Source of the DNA: Leucosporidium creatinivorum
Taxonomy: Eukaryota > Basidiomycota > Microbotryomycetes > Leucosporidiales > Leucosporidiaceae
Reading direction: 5' to 3'
NCBI GenBank assembly: GCA_001600635.1
Contig: BCKL01000010.1
Span: 785,677 to 849,676 of the forward strand
Length of the DNA stretch: 64,000 nt
Notes under the pieces: generated by a model
The model's input: the letters and a program-made list of their open reading frames with translations, nothing else
What the model was told of the DNA's origin: nothing
Databases searched by the model: none
Translations under genes and position numbers: made by a program
Part shown: in pieces, positions 1 to 13,100 of the stretch
How the letters are laid out: every line of letters starts with the position of its first letter
Position numbering within the stretch: the first letter of the stretch is position 1

Positions 1-1
1 A

Positions 2-2468
2 CTGCCCTTCCATCTCCCCGGCAAGGACTTGGCTCTCCCGCCGAGCTTCGCCCCCGCCGCTGTGCCCTTTCAGGACTGGGGCTGCATCCTCCCCGGCCGT
101 CTCGAGATTGACGAGTGAGTTCGCGCGTTGTTTACCTGTGCCATCTCCGACGGAGCTGCAGCTGACCTGCTGCCCTTCGCTGTACAACTACAGGCTCGTC
201 GGACTGTACCTCGCTCATGTCCAAGAAGCGCACCCCATCTACTCGCCCTCGGCCCTCAAGGCCCTCGTCATCGAACTCGTCGACGCCAGCCCCGAGCTGC
301 GCAAGCTTCGTCAAATCGGCATGGCCCAGCTCTTGCTCGTCCTCGCCAATGGAGCTAGGTACTCCAAGATCACTGAACCTACTGCTGCTGCTTTCGGTGA
401 GTCGACTTGGGCCGTCCAGCGCTCCCGAAGAGGCATCGCCGAAGCTGACCTTCCGCTCATTCACCCTTCCGCTAGTCGTCGCCGCTCGTCAGAAGCTCGC
501 GTCTCAGGCTCACGTTCTCAACTCGGGAGTCATCCGCGCCCAGGCCCTCCTCACTGTCTACCTCCAGAGCACCCACCAGTTCAACGACGCTGGATTCGTC
601 ATTGAGGGAGCGATCCATGGAGCGCAGATGTTGGGCTACCACCTCGGTCAGAACGCTCAGCCCGTCTTGTGGTATGTTCTTGCATTCTCGGAGTCGTACA
701 GCTCGAAGCAGGTGAGCTAACTTCCGTCCCGCTTCCTCTCGGCGCTCGCTTCAACAGGAACTGCGTCGTCCGCCTCGCCCTCCTCCACTCTCTCGCCACG
801 GGAGCTCCTTCCTCGCTCTCCACCCTCCCTCTCTACACCCTCCCCGACACACCCTTCACCGAGCCCCTCCCTCCCTCCCTCCGCGCCTCCACCGCCTCGG
901 TCGCCTCCTACTCCTTCACCAAAATCCTCAACGACGCCCTCGCCCTCGCGCGCACGACCGACCACGACCAATTCTGGTACTTGGAAACGAGGCTGCGGCA
1001 GTGGGCGCCGATGGTCCCGAGGAGTGAATTGGATAGTATCGTCAAGAAGCCGATTGTCGCGCTGCATGGGACGAGGGGGAAGAGTACGGTGCATGCTGCT
1101 GGGGAGGAGCAGAGCAGCGTCAAATACAGGCTGTACTACTGCCTCATGACGAGGTTCATCCTCCTCATCTTGAGGGCGCCGTTTGCGGCGCAGAGGGTCA
1201 GCAGTGGGGGAGGGGTGTATGAGACGAGGTATGGCAAGTGGGAGGAGGCGTGGAGGGATAGCCACGAGCTGGTCGAGGCGGCCGCGGCGTTGCATGAGCA
1301 TTTCGAGGAGTTTGCGAGGGCCGAGGGGTGGATCAGTTTGGCGACGTTCAGCGTTACGGTGAGTGTTGGCTGTGTGCTCCTCAGCTCTCTCTTTGAGCTG
1401 AACTGACCTCTCCGACCCTCCTCGACACTCCAACAGCTCCTCTGCTCCATCTTCGCCCTCCGCTACCCCTGGTCCCCCTCGACCGAGCCGGCCAAGATTC
1501 ACCTCATGCGCCTGTCCATCATGTTCCACGACGCCTATCCCGAGGACGTCATCGCTCAACAAGGCTACAAGCTCGTCAAGCTCCTCGGTGGCAAGTATGG
1601 GCACGAACGAGACCCGAGGAAGGAAGAGGATTCGACCAAGGTGGAGCAGGCTGGTGAGTTCGGTTCTCGGTCTCTCTCTCGGCTTCGGAGCGGCGGACTA
1701 ATCATCGATTACATCACACAGCGGCCCCTCTCGCCTCGTCGAGCGAAGCGCTCCCCCCTACCTCGACCTCCTCCATCCGCACTCCCCCCGTCGCCTCCCT
1801 CCCCCCTCCTAAAGCCCTCACGACCGCCGCCTCGCCCAACAAGCGCAAGCGGCCCCGTCCTGGCCCACACGAGCCTCTCCCCCCTCCCGACCACTGGACC
1901 TTCACCGCCGATCCTCATACCTCGTTGCATGATATCGAGTCCCTCACTGGTCATCTCCGAGGAGGAGGAGCAGAGTGGGTCGATGCGAGGTGGGTCGGGT
2001 GGATGAAGAGTTTGCCCGTGGTTAGGGGTGTGCAGGAGGAGAGGGAGTTCGAAGAGGTCGAGAGTGATTATGGCGAGTATGAGGAGGAGGAGGAGGAGGA
2101 GGGGATGGAGGTCGACGCGGAGGGGGATTTGGAGGTGGATGCCGAGGGGGAGGTGGACGCTGAGGGGGAGGTCGAGGAGATGATGGGTGGTATGGCTTCG
2201 CCGATGAAGGTCGAGCCCCAGCAGCAGCAGCAGCAGCAGCAGACGGTCAACCAGAATGGCGATATCGTCGTTCCCGTGGGAATCCCTCCCGTCAACCCCA
2301 ACCCCAGCCCCGCCCCGAGGCAGGCAGCGGCGCCCGTCGTTGGACCCTTCACCCCTGCGCCCGTCTACTCGATCCCTCAGCACTCGTTCCCCATCCATCA
2401 CAACCAGCAGCAACAGCAGCAGGCAACCCCGACCCACGCCCAGCAGCCGACCAACTACTTCCCCGTCC

Positions 2469-2505
<37 letters not shown>

Positions 2506-2536
2506 GTTCCAGCAGCAGCAACACGCGTTCCCCATC

Positions 2537-2567
<31 letters not shown>

Positions 2568-2586
2568 TCGGCCAGCCCGCTCTTCA

Positions 2587-2618
<32 letters not shown>

Positions 2619-2653
2619 CCCAGGAGAACGGCCACGGCATCCCCGGTCTCTAA
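2..2653 (+). CDS. Fungal-specific (Zn2Cys6-type middle region) transcription factor, 5' end outside window
   Basis: Partial gene: reading frame is already open at base 2 and the N-terminus, where a Zn2Cys6 DNA-binding cluster would lie, is upstream. Proposed exons 2-114, 194-396, 476-671, 758-1358, 1437-1653, 1722-2653; all junctions keep frame. The first 550 or so residues are helical, including the segment GAIHGAQMLGYHLGQ, typical of the middle homology region (Fungal_trans) of fungal zinc-cluster regulators. The C-terminus is low complexity: an acidic Glu/Asp stretch (about 2060-2200), then poly-Gln tracts and Gln-Ala repeats up to the stop TAA at 2651-2653, which look like an activation domain. 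Function as a nuclear regulator is inferred from the family; target genes are unknown. The family call rests on overall pattern only, because the diagnostic cysteine cluster is not in view. Confidence 0.7.
2219..2617 (+). repeat. Glutamine-coding trinucleotide and hexanucleotide microsatellites
   Basis: Inside the last exon of the transcription factor: (CAG)8 at 2219-2242, (CAGGCT)5 at about 2471-2500, (CAG)9 at 2540-2566 and (CAG)9 at 2591-2617. They encode Gln runs and a Gln-Ala run. The near-pure CAG units make length polymorphism between strains likely. On the opposite strand they create spurious poly-Leu reading frames. Confidence 0.95.
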
Positions 2654-3470
2654 GGACCTGCCCTCGGTTGGGCGTCGATGTCGATGTGGAGGAGAGCAGA
2701 CGACGAGATGTGATGGAGCGTTTCTTCTTGCTACCCCCCTACCCCTGACACCCTTTCCCCGTTTTTTTTGCCGTTCATTCGGTCGGTCGAGGCGAGGGCT
2801 TTTCTTTCCCCGTCTTGACTTTAGCCACCCCCTTCCACTCCTCGAGAAATTGTGCCAAACAACAGAATTGTGCTTTTACGTCTTTCGTCCGCTCTACGAA
2901 GAGCGGTGAGCGAGAGCATGAGAGCCGAGAGCGAGAGGGAGCTCGGAGATGAGCGCCGAGCTGAGGGAGTCTCGGTGCTGAGGAGCTCGCTCGCTCGCTC
3001 GCTGAGAGGGATGGAGTCGCGAGGAGGGAAGAGAATTTCGAGTTGGAAGGCGTCGAAGACTACAAGCGGGCGCTGGGCGAGGGTCTTGTGAAGAGCGATC
3101 TCGAAGCGCGCCGAGCTGGTCGCTGAAGTCGGTGTTTCCTTGCTGAGTAAGCTTTAGGAAGCGAGGAGCGATGCGAACGTATGGGTGCGAGTCACATGAC
3201 TTATCAGGCTGTTCGTAAGAGCGGGCGTCTGCCTGCTGATGCGCGCTTCGAACGGCGCAGAGTTGAACGCCGAAGCCAGTTCGCCTCGCACTTGTCAACA
3301 CCACGCTCAGCCTCTCATGCGACTGCTATGCTCTCTCCCTCGCAAACAAAGTCTCGGCCGATATGCTTGTAATGATATGGATGCACTTCTAGTCACTGCT
3401 TTTGGACACTTCTCCTTCCTTCCTTCCTTGCTTCCTTCCTTCCTTCCCCTCCTCCTCCCGCTCCACCACC
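2654..3470. other. Intergenic region, convergent genes
   Basis: Between the transcription factor stop and the riboflavin kinase stop on the other strand, so it should hold both 3' UTRs. There is a T-rich stretch near 2760-2775. A degenerate CTTC/CTTT pyrimidine microsatellite lies at about 3412-3460. I see no coding signal. Confidence 0.6.
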
Positions 3471-4587
3471 TTACTCCTCCTTCCTCCCATCGACCTTGAC
3501 CCCCTTCACCCCTTGATCAACCTTCTCCCCGGGCCTGACCCTCACAGCATTAGGATCGCTCTCGGGCGGTGGGAGCGTGCTCGGGCGGGAGAAGAAGGCG
3601 TCCGAGGAGTAGAGCGAGTAAGAGGGCCGCGAGGAGGAGGACGAGGCGACGAGCTTGTCGGTGTTGATGTCGGCGATTAGGGCGTCTTGTTGAGGTGCGA
3701 TTTCGTCGGAGGAGGAGGGAGGGAGGGAGGGAGGGAAGAAGGGAAGGTAGAGGGAAGGTAGAAGGGAGGTCAGCGCGAGGAGAGAGAGGACCAGGAGGGA
3801 GAGAGAGAGAGAGAGATGAGCCACAATAAACGCACCCAGACCAGCATAGTTGTACTCTGGCCGGATGAAGCCGAGCATGACGACTCGGAGCTCTTTGCCG
3901 TAGAAGTCGGAGGGGTACTCGTGCAGGATGTGGACCTCCTGTTTTCGTGTTCATAGAGCATATTTGCAAAGTCAGCTTACAGCTCTGAAAGAAACTCTCG
4001 CGCGCGTCGAGGCGAAACGAAGTCGAGTCGAAACTCACGGCAGTTCGAGTCTCATTGTTGTAGAAGGGGTTCCAGCCGATACTCATGACCATTGGCCAGA
4101 CTTTATCGTGCTCGCCTGTGCTGCCTTCTCCCTCTCCCTCGGCGTTCTCCTGGTCCTGCTCCTCACTAAAGGCCGACCCCGACGCACCGCTGCTGTTGGG
4201 ATCGAGCACTCGGGCATAGCCGTAGTAGACGCCCGTTTGGAGGGTCGTGGCGTAGGGTGCGATGGACGAGTCGGGCAGGTTGGCTGTTGGAGCAGTGTAG
4301 CGCAGAGAGGAGAGAGACATACGAGGTTAGCGAGCAAGAACGGAAGCACGCGATAGCTAGCTGAGCTAAGCTCTATCGCTGTAGTCCTACACCTCCCCGC
4401 TGCGAAGACACATACCAGTAGGACAGCCTAAATCTTTACTCCCCCGACCAAACCCCCTGGTGACCCATCCTTGCAAGTAAACGGGGTAAGGCTCTTCGGG
4501 CTGCTCTGGTCCGACGATGAGGGGTCGTGTAGCTGAGGGATCGTGCTGTAAGGGAGTGGTTGGTCGGGTGTTGAGCGTGTGTGGCAT
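3471..4587 (-). CDS. FMN1: Riboflavin kinase (ATP:riboflavin 5'-phosphotransferase)
   Basis: Makes FMN from riboflavin and ATP, the first step of flavin cofactor formation. Exons complement(4587-4416, 4283-4039, 3938-3836, 3685-3471) give 244 residues. The motif [16 protein letters not shown] (about residues 45-60) is the nucleotide-binding signature of the family, spliced across the first intron, which confirms that junction. Further family features are GVYYGYARV, the [11 protein letters not shown] segment and [14 protein letters not shown] followed by RPE, the expected C-terminal half of the beta barrel. An acidic, low-complexity insert of about 40 residues sits between GYARV and MVMSIGWNP. 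The third intron carries GGGA and GA simple repeats (about 3715-3820). It faces the RRP12 gene across a 287-bp divergent promoter. The start ATG is the first in frame before the conserved domain. Confidence 0.92.
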
Positions 4588-4874
4588 GTTGGTGAGGCTG
4601 TAGGGAGGTAGAAGTAGGGAGACGACAAGATCGGGAGAAGGAAAGAAGAAGGGAGAGAGGTGGAGCGGCCACTCCGGCCGGCTCAAAGGGGGGGCGAAAT
4701 TCAAGAGTAAAGCAAGTAAGCATAGTTTGTTAGTTGAATTAAATTGATTACTCCTTTGGATTTTTGCGGCCAAGTCAGGCCAAGCTCGGACGCACTTTTG
4801 ACTTTTCGCTCTCTCCTCTGGTCGCTTTCTCACCTCGGCTATACCAGGCTACAGCTTCGACTCGACTCGAAAGA

Positions 4875-7800
4875 ATGGAGGAAGCTACTACGCTAGAATT
4901 AGCGTTTACCAAGATTCGAACGCAGACTACGTCGGGAGTAGCAGCAGTTCGACGCCCTGCGACCCTCCTCACCGCCATCGACTCTACTCTAGCTAAAGAG
5001 GATGGTTCATCAATTCCCCCTTCCGCTTACTTGGTCGCATTAGTCTCCACTTTAACTCAATTGACTAGTAACCCTGCTGCTGCTAAACAATCGGGGGGCG
5101 ACAAGAGGGAATTATTGGAAGCTACTTTATACTTACTCTCCCTCCTCACTCCTCATTTGGATCAACTCTTGTTACGCTCTAAAATTACTTTACTAGCCAC
5201 CTTACAACCTCTGTACCCTTCCTTTCAACCCAACGCTCCCCCTCTTAAATCTCTCATCTCCATCTCGCAACCCATCCTCGCCGCTCTCTCCCCCGCTCAA
5301 TTGGAAAAGGACCTCCCCGCCCGCACCGTTTACGCTTCCATCCTCTCCCTCTGCGGTGACGCCCGCCCTAAAGTCCGTCGTCGCGCTCAAGAAGCAGTCG
5401 CCGCTCTCCTCTCGTCCCCTCCCCCTCCTGCCATTGCTCATCCTTATGCCGAGGAAACCGCCGGATGGATCTTGGAGAGGTTGGAGGATGCCGTCAAGGG
5501 TGCCAAGAGGGGTGGGAAGAAGGATTTGGCGCCGGTTCAGGCCGCTGCTGGAGCCAAGGGAGGAAAGGGAGCCGAGAAGGCCAAAGAGGCGGCCAAGGCC
5601 GTTGGAGGTCAGCAGGAGGAGGCGGGAGGGTCGGACGAGTCGAGGGCTATCGCCCTCTTGACCTTCATCAAGAACCTCGGTACCGCTTGGGATGACAAGG
5701 TGCGGTCTGGAGCTGTTTCTTCTTGCTTCGGCGTTGGTTGGCTGACTCTCTTTGCTCGACTTTGAACAGGCCACCCCCGCCCTCCTTCCCACTCTCCTTT
5801 CAACTCTCACCCTCTCCTCCCCCCACCTCACTCTCGCCGCCCTTACCCTCCTCTCCCACCTCTTCTCGGCCGCCCGCGCCGCCGATTCCCTCTCGGCCAA
5901 CTCGGTCCAAGAGACCCTCGAGGCGCTCATTGATGCCAAGCCCAAGGGCGCTGAAGGAGAGGGAGGAGAGAAGTTGATGGCTGGCTGGGTCGAGGGTATT
6001 GGAGAGGGAATGGTCGCTTTCGCTAGGTGGGTTTCTTTGGTCGACTCGGCGTCGGTGACGCAGAGGCGTTGACGGTGATGCTGACCCTCGCTCAACTCTA
6101 CACAAACAGGACCAACCCCGCTGGCGCCCTCGCCCAAACCTCCAACGCCTTCCCCAACATCCTCCCCTTCCTCGCCTCGGCCACGACCGCCCCTCTCCGC
6201 CTCGCCACCGAGACGGCTCTCGAGCTCATGATCCGCCACTGCGTCACCGACGCCGAGATCCTCGCTGCTCTCGCCATCCAACCTACTTTCAACCCTTCGG
6301 CTAACGTCAAGCAGCAGCGCCCTACCGAGGGAGCAGGAGCCGCGCTCCTCGACCTCATCGACCTAGTCGATAAGAGTCTCACCTCCCCCCGCTACGCCGC
6401 CAACGCCCTACCCCACGTCCTCTCCCTCGCCAAAGCCCTCTTCCTTCGCCTCCGCCTTCGTCCCGCGACCTCCGATCCCAACGCCCGGCCGACCCCCGCC
6501 GCCTCCTCCCTCCTCTCCAAGACGCTCGTCCTCATCGGCAAGATGCGCGAGGATGACCGCTTCGAGTGGAAGCGCGAGGCCGAGGGAGTCCTAGACGCTG
6601 CCGTCAAGGTCTGTGGACCCGAGGCCGTCCTCGAGATCATGCCCCTCGGACTCGAGGATGGAGCCAACCCCGGCAAGGCGCGCGCGTGGCTCCTTCCCCT
6701 CCTCAAGCCGAGTATCACCAATACCAGGTTGGGCCACTTCAAGGACGTGTTCGTCCCGCTCTCGGCGCAGATGTTTGCGAAAGCCGAGGCGGCGAGGGCG
6801 GGGGACAAGGGCATGGAGGCGAAGGTGTGGGAGACGCTCGTCGGGCAGATCTGGGCGCTCTTGCCGGGATACTGCGAGTACCCGACGGATCTGGTAGAGG
6901 CGTTCGATACCGACTTTGTCACCCTCCTCGCCAACGTCCTCTACACTCAACCGCTCCTCCGCGCGGCCATCTTCCGCGCCCTCTCCACTCTCATCACCAC
7001 GACATCGACCCTCGCCTCTTCCACCTCCCCTCCCGAACTCCTCGCAGCGCAATTCGGCCTCACCCCTCAAGACGGCAAACTCTCGCTCGCCCATCTTCAA
7101 ACCCTCGCGGCAACCATCCTCGGCGTGAGCTTCAACGTCTACGGCAAGCTCGCGAGAGGGGAGGGTGCCTTCATCCTCACGACCGTGGGCGAGTGGATGG
7201 CCGTCCTCCCCCCCTCCGAGTTGGTCGAGACCTACACTCGCGTCGAGAGCCTCTTGGTGCAGGCGCTTGCGGTCCCCCTCCCGCCGAAGAAGGGACATGG
7301 CGCCCCGACGACGGACGACGGCCTCATCCCCCCCACCCACGCGCTCCTCGACATCCTCATCGCCCTCATCCCCCATGCTGGACCCGTGGAGAAGAGGTTC
7401 TTTGATCTTGCCATGGGCGAGACGGTGTTGGGCAGTCAGGATCAGGCGGTGCAGAAGAAGGGGTATAGGATTTTGAGCAGGCTGGCGGAGGAACGCGAGG
7501 GCAGAGTGATTGAGGGGAGGGTGGGAGAGGTGATTGAGAAGTTGGTGGAGAGCGCGGGCAAGGTCGCCAATGGGGCTAAGAGGGTGAGTTGGAGGAGCTT
7601 TCGGCGTTTTCTGTTCTCTCGCTCGAGGTGTAGCTGACGAGGGATGAACGCTCTGACAGGACCGCACCGTCCTCCTCTCGACGCTCGTTCCCCTCCTCCC
7701 CCCCACCTCGCTGCACCACCTCCCCTCCCTCATCCCCGAAGCCGTGCTCGGCACCAAGGAATCCAACGAACGCACCCGCGAAGCCGCGTACGAGTTGATT

Positions 7801-9462
7801 GTCCTCATGGGTCGCAAGATGGCCGAGGGGGGAGAGATTAGTAGGCATTTGGTCAAGGGTATGGGTGCCGAGGAGGAGGGAATGATGGTCGAGGAGGATG
7901 TTGCCAAGGCCAGTGTGGAGGAGTTCATCACGATGGTTAGTGCGGGGCTGGCGGGAAGCAGTCCGCATATGATCTCGGCGACGATTACGAGTCTCAGTAG
8001 GCTGGTTTTCGAGTTCCACGGTGAGTTCTTTGAGCTTTCGTCGTCCTTCGCCGAGCACGAGTCGAACTGAGCTGAAGTGAGCTGACTCGTCTCTCTCGCA
8101 CACGACAACAACAGCCTCCATCCCCGAAGCGACCCTCAACGAGATGCTCGAGACCATCATCATCTTCCTCAGCTCGGCCAACAGGGAGATGGTCCGCTCC
8201 GCCATCGGCTACGTCAAAGTGTGCATCGTCTCCCTCCCCTCGACCATCGTGCAGCCCTCGCTCCCGACCCTCATCCCCGCGTTGATCAACTGGTCCCACG
8301 AGCACTCGAACCACTTCAAGGTCAAGGTCCGCCATATCCTCGAGCGCTTGATTCGCAAGTTTGGGGCCAATGAGATTGAGCAGGTCTGCCCCGAGGAGGA
8401 TAGGAAGTTGGTGCAGAATATTAGGAAGAAGCAGGCGAGGAGTAAGAAGAAGAAGGCGGCCAAGGCGGAGGAGGGAGAGGATGAGGAGATGGAGGAGGTT
8501 GAGGTGAGTTTCGCCGAGGGTTTGCTTCTGCTCGTCGAGGTCACTCGCTGACCCTCCTATGATATCACACAGGACGCCCCCAAGCCTCAAGTCGCCGGTC
8601 GCTCGGCCTACGACGAGGTCCTCTACGGCTCCGACTCGGACGTCTCGGCTGGAGGATCGGACGACGAGCGCGCCGCCCCCGCCGCTGCTGGAGGAGCCAA
8701 GAATCGCAAGGCCATGCAGCGCAAGAACAAGCGCGAGGAGGGCGCCTTCATCCACGAGGGAGACGATGAGGTTCTGGATCTGTTGGACGACAGGATGATG
8801 AGCAAGATTTCGGGTGAGCTTTGTTCGCCCCTTCTCATATCTCGCAGAGCTTGCGCTGACTCGCTCGCTTCACTCGCACAGCCGCTCGCCCTACCAAAGC
8901 CGCTCCTCGCAAGCCCCTCAAGTCGCACTTCAAGACCGATTCCTCGGGCCGCATGCGCATCAACGAGGACTCCGACTCGGACACGGAAGCGGCCGCTCGG
9001 GACGGCGCCATCTCCTCGATGGGAGCTTACCTCGAGGCTATGCGCGGGGAGGATGGACATACGAGGGATAGCAAGGGCAAGGCCAAGTTTAACAAGACGC
9101 AGGGGAAGAGGGCGAGGGGCGATGGGGAGGAGGAAGGGGATGTTCCGGTTACCGAGGGGCTGAGGGAGTTGGATATCGAGAAGGGCAAGAGGAATAAGAA
9201 GGTCAAGAGGGAGACGGTGCAGATTGGTGGCGAGTTCAAGGCCAAGGTGAGTCCTTGCCTCTTCTCTCCTCGTCTTCTCCGAGCTCGGCTGACCCACTCT
9301 TCTCGACTCTCACAGCGCGCCGGCGGAGACGTCAAGAAGAAGGATGGCATGGCTCCTTACGCCTACGTTCCCCTGTCCAACGTCGCGGGCAAGAAGAGCG
9401 GCAGGGGCCCCAAGATTGGCATCACTGGCTTGAAGAAGCAAGGCAAGGGCAAGAAGGAGTAG
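4875..9462 (+). CDS. RRP12: RRP12-like ribosomal RNA processing / ribosome export factor
   Basis: Large HEAT-repeat protein needed for maturation and nuclear export of pre-ribosomal subunits (known for yeast Rrp12). Exons 4875-5699, 5770-6026, 6110-7583, 7660-8020, 8115-8503, 8573-8813, 8882-9246, 9316-9462 yield 1352 residues, close to the yeast protein in size. Helical repeats fill the first 1100 residues. The segment HILERLIRKFG, followed by EEDRKLVQNIRKKQARSKKK (near 8337-8450), is a strong RRP12 hallmark. The tail is highly basic and Lys-rich, with acidic patches, as in nucleolar factors, ending GLKKQGKGKKE. A charged Ala/Lys/Glu linker near 5530-5630 has no clear function. All introns are 68-95 nt with recognisable branch points. 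Divergent from riboflavin kinase. Confidence 0.9.
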
Positions 9463-10160
9463 AGCGTCGAGTGGGAGATGGTATGGGAGGGGAGTAATGA
9501 TACCGCTGTTTTCCTATAGCTGATGTCGACTTCGAGGCCGAGTAGAGAAATGGACATGAGCGAGACTCGCGAAGGGCTAGTGTGCGCCGAGCTGCAGGCA
9601 GAGGGGAAGCTCGAAGTGAGGTCCGAGCTGTACCTTTGCGAAGATTGTAGCTGATATCTCGACATTCTCACAGGTCGCAGCCAGTCTGTAGCTCTACATC
9701 AACGACGTTGAAAAAGCCGATCGAGTCGACCTCTCCTCCCTCCGGCTCGGCGCTATCCCGCTCCTCTCGCTGTCAACCAACGCTCAGGGCGAGGCTCCGG
9801 GAAGGTTCTGTAGCTTCATGTGAGCACCCACGACACTTCACCGAGCAATTCACCAAGACCTCGAGACTAGCGTCGGCTGACGAGCTGGGACGACCTCTCT
9901 CGCTCTTTCAGCTGAATCGCCTCTTTCCCTCCTGCTTCTACCTCGTCCTTCTCCGTCTCTTCATCTCTCTTCTGCGTGTGTAGAGGGCTACACAAGCCAA
10001 GGAACTACTCTTCTACACTAGAACTCCCCTCTTCTTCCTCCCTCTCCCTCTCCTCCCCTCCCGCTTCTCGTCAGCGAAGACCCTCTCATCTCCCCAATCT
10101 CGCTTCTCCTCGCTTTATCCCACCCGTCTACCGAGCTACACAGCTCGCAGAACCAGTAGC
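9463..10160. other. Intergenic region upstream of the RING/RRM gene
   Basis: RRP12 3' UTR followed by the promoter and 5' leader of the next gene. The last 150 bases (about 10020-10130) are a strongly pyrimidine-rich CT tract, as often seen before fungal start codons. No RNA gene or convincing ORF seen. Confidence 0.5.
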
Positions 10161-13100
10161 ATGCGCTCCGCCACGCCCAATACTCCACCTCATACTCCCT
10201 CTCATCAGCCGCCCGCCCTCGCTGGAGCTGGGGCGCCCGTCAAAGCTTCGGGAGGGAGAGGATTCCCAGAGGTCGAGGATCAAGTCAAGAATAGTCCGAG
10301 TCAGAGTGCCGAGAAGGTCGCGAGGAGGAAGGGAAGAGCGAGCACGTCGACGCCGAGCGGAGCTAAGACGGCGGGGGAAGGTGAGTCGAGCGAGACCCGA
10401 GCTGAACGAGGCCGAGCGACAGGGCAGAAAGCTGACTGCCGATCCCACTGCATTACAGTGAGCTCCGGTCCTCGTCGTGCTTCCTTCTCGCTCTCCTTCA
10501 CACCTATTCGCCCCGTCCCCGACAAGATGGACTTTGATTCGGCCGCCAGCTCGCCCGCTGTACTCGCTAGGCAGCAGCAAGAGTTCCAGACTACCATGCA
10601 GGTGAGCAGATTCCCGTCTGCTCCGACCGAGCATCAGAGCTGACTGCTCATTCGCTACAGAGCTCCAACTCGAAGGCTCACGCCTACGTCGCTCCTCATC
10701 GCCGTTCTTCTTCCTCCTCGACCACCACTCCAAGCTCGTACAGCCCCAAGTCGCTCTCCTACTACGATCGCAGCGGCCTCCCTCCCGCCGAAGACAGCTA
10801 CTACAGCTCCTCGCCCTGCCACTCCCACTCGGGCTCGCGCTCGTCTTCCTACGCCTCGGCGCGCGGTTCCCTCGGCTCGCTCGCCTCCTCCATCTCTCCT
10901 CACGACATCGGCACCACCCACGGCTCACCCTCTCCCACCACCTACACCCACAAGAGTCGCTCCAGCTCGGGCTCGTGGAAGCACGCCCACGAGTTCCCGC
11001 CTCCGGTTCCCCCGGCCGCCATCATCTCCCGTGGACCCTACGAGGACCCTCCTCGTCACCCTCACCCTCTCGCTATCTCCGAGACCGAGGAGCTCGAGTC
11101 GAACGATACGAGCAGCTGGGCGGATGAGGTCGAGGAGTTTGAGCGCTCGAGAAGCTACGAGGACGACGACGCTGAGGAAGTCGATTACGAGCCGCCTCCT
11201 TCCGAGTGGTCGAGGCGCCCTTCCCTTGCTGATGGAGAGGAGCTCGAGTTCCTCGTCAGGATCGGCAAGAGGAAGGGCAGCTCGGCGTTCATGACCTCGA
11301 GCGGCATCGACGTTCCCAGCCCGGTTTGGGAGGAGCACTTTGACGAGGAGGAGCTGAGGATCCCTACCAGCAACGCTTTGGGGGCGAGGAAGGTCGAGAT
11401 CCCCAAGAGTAGGAAGGTGTTGATCGGCCCTGCTGCTACCCTCGACTCGGAGGAGAGCGACGAGAACGTCTGCACCGGCTGTGGAAGCCCTCCCGTCCCC
11501 AGCTTTGTCGCTCTGGTGAGTCTGGCGCTTCGGCATCTCGCTCGACGCTAAGCTGACCCTCGCTCCCTTACATTACAGGTCCCCTGCGATCACCTCGTCT
11601 GCCACACCTGCCTGAACGCCCTCATCAACGCCGCCGCTCACAAGCCTCCTCGCCCCATGGCCTGCTTCGCCTGCGGATCCCACGTCGACTCGTTCCTTCC
11701 GGCATGGGAGGGCGTAGGAGCCGCCGCTGGAGGAAGGATCGGTCTCGTCGAAGCGCTGCAAGAGTCGCTTCGTAACGGCGAGGGAAGGAAGCCCATCGCG
11801 ACGGATCCGATTGCTCCTCCTGTCGAGAGGAGGAGTGAGAGGAGGAAGAGGAGGAGTAGTAGCGCGACGACGACGATTGCGGTGGCGCTGAAGGGTGGAG
11901 AGGGGAAGGAGAACGTGCCCGAGATCGTCGCCGAGGGAGGAAGGGCTTCGACGACCAAGAACAGGAATCGCTCGTCCTCGTCCAGCTCCATCATCTCGGT
12001 TGTCGGACACGGCGCTCATCTCCTTTCGCCTCTTTCCCTCAAGTCCAAGAAGTCTCGCTCCGTCCTCGCCACCGGATCCCTCTCCCAAGTCGAGTACGAA
12101 GCCTCGGCCTCCCTCTCGCCTCGTCGTTCTCGCTCCAACTCGACCACCTCCGCCGTCAACGCGAGCAAGACGAACCCCTCCACTCCCTCTCGCCAGCCCC
12201 TCATGTCCCGCTCCAACTCCCCCACCCCCTCCCGCTCGAGGAGGAACTCGCACTCCTTCCACTCGCCTGCGCACACTTGCTACGGCACCGACGAGACGGA
12301 GATGGATCCTGCTACTCCTGATCTTTCGACCTCGTTCACTCCGTACAAGCTCGTCGAGGCGATGGGAAGTGGGCCGCAGACGCCCGTCGCTTTCGGCGGA
12401 ACCGGCCAGGCGAGGGTGTTGGGAAGCGGTGGAGTGGACTGGACGGTGCAGGAGGGTGTCAAGTGAGTGTCGTCAGCTTTGAGAAGGAGGCTGCGTAGTC
12501 GAGTCGAGCTGAAGCTCACCTTACCGACCTGCAGAAGCTCCCGATCGCACGCCGAGGCCTCCCCTGCACCCATCGACTGGCCTGTCGTTCGTCTCGACAA
12601 CGTGAGCCGTGTCTTTGTACTCCCAGTTCACGAGAAGAGCGCTGACCTCTGCCTCTGCACCTTACACAGATCCCCTGGGACATCACCGTCGCCGAGGTGG
12701 AGGACTGGCTCCCCGCCGAGACGCTCGCTCCCATCGAGCAGTGCGTGATGGCGGTTCACATCCTCTGCAACCGGTTTGTCTTGTCCTCCACTCGTCTTTC
12801 CTCCACTCTCACTTAGCGCTCGCTGACCCTTCAACTGCTCTCCTACAGCTCCGACGGCCGCACTCTCAACCAATGCTACGTCGAGGCTGCTTCGGTCGCC
12901 GCTGCGAGGACGATTGTGAGGAGTCGCGATGGCAAGAAGATGCGTCACCGTCCTGTCCACGTCACCCTCTCGAGTCAAGGAGAGTTCCTCAACACCGTAA
13001 GTACTCGGTTTTGCCGTTCAGTCGCCGCCGAGCTGCGCTGAAGCTCGTTCACGCGCAGATCTTCCCCACTTACGACCCTGGCTTCGTCGGGCTGCAAGCC

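Noticed and set aside
1709-2635. Long minus-strand frame rich in leucine
   Set aside because: It is the antisense shadow of the poly-Gln and Ser/Pro coding sequence of the transcription factor, without splice or family support.
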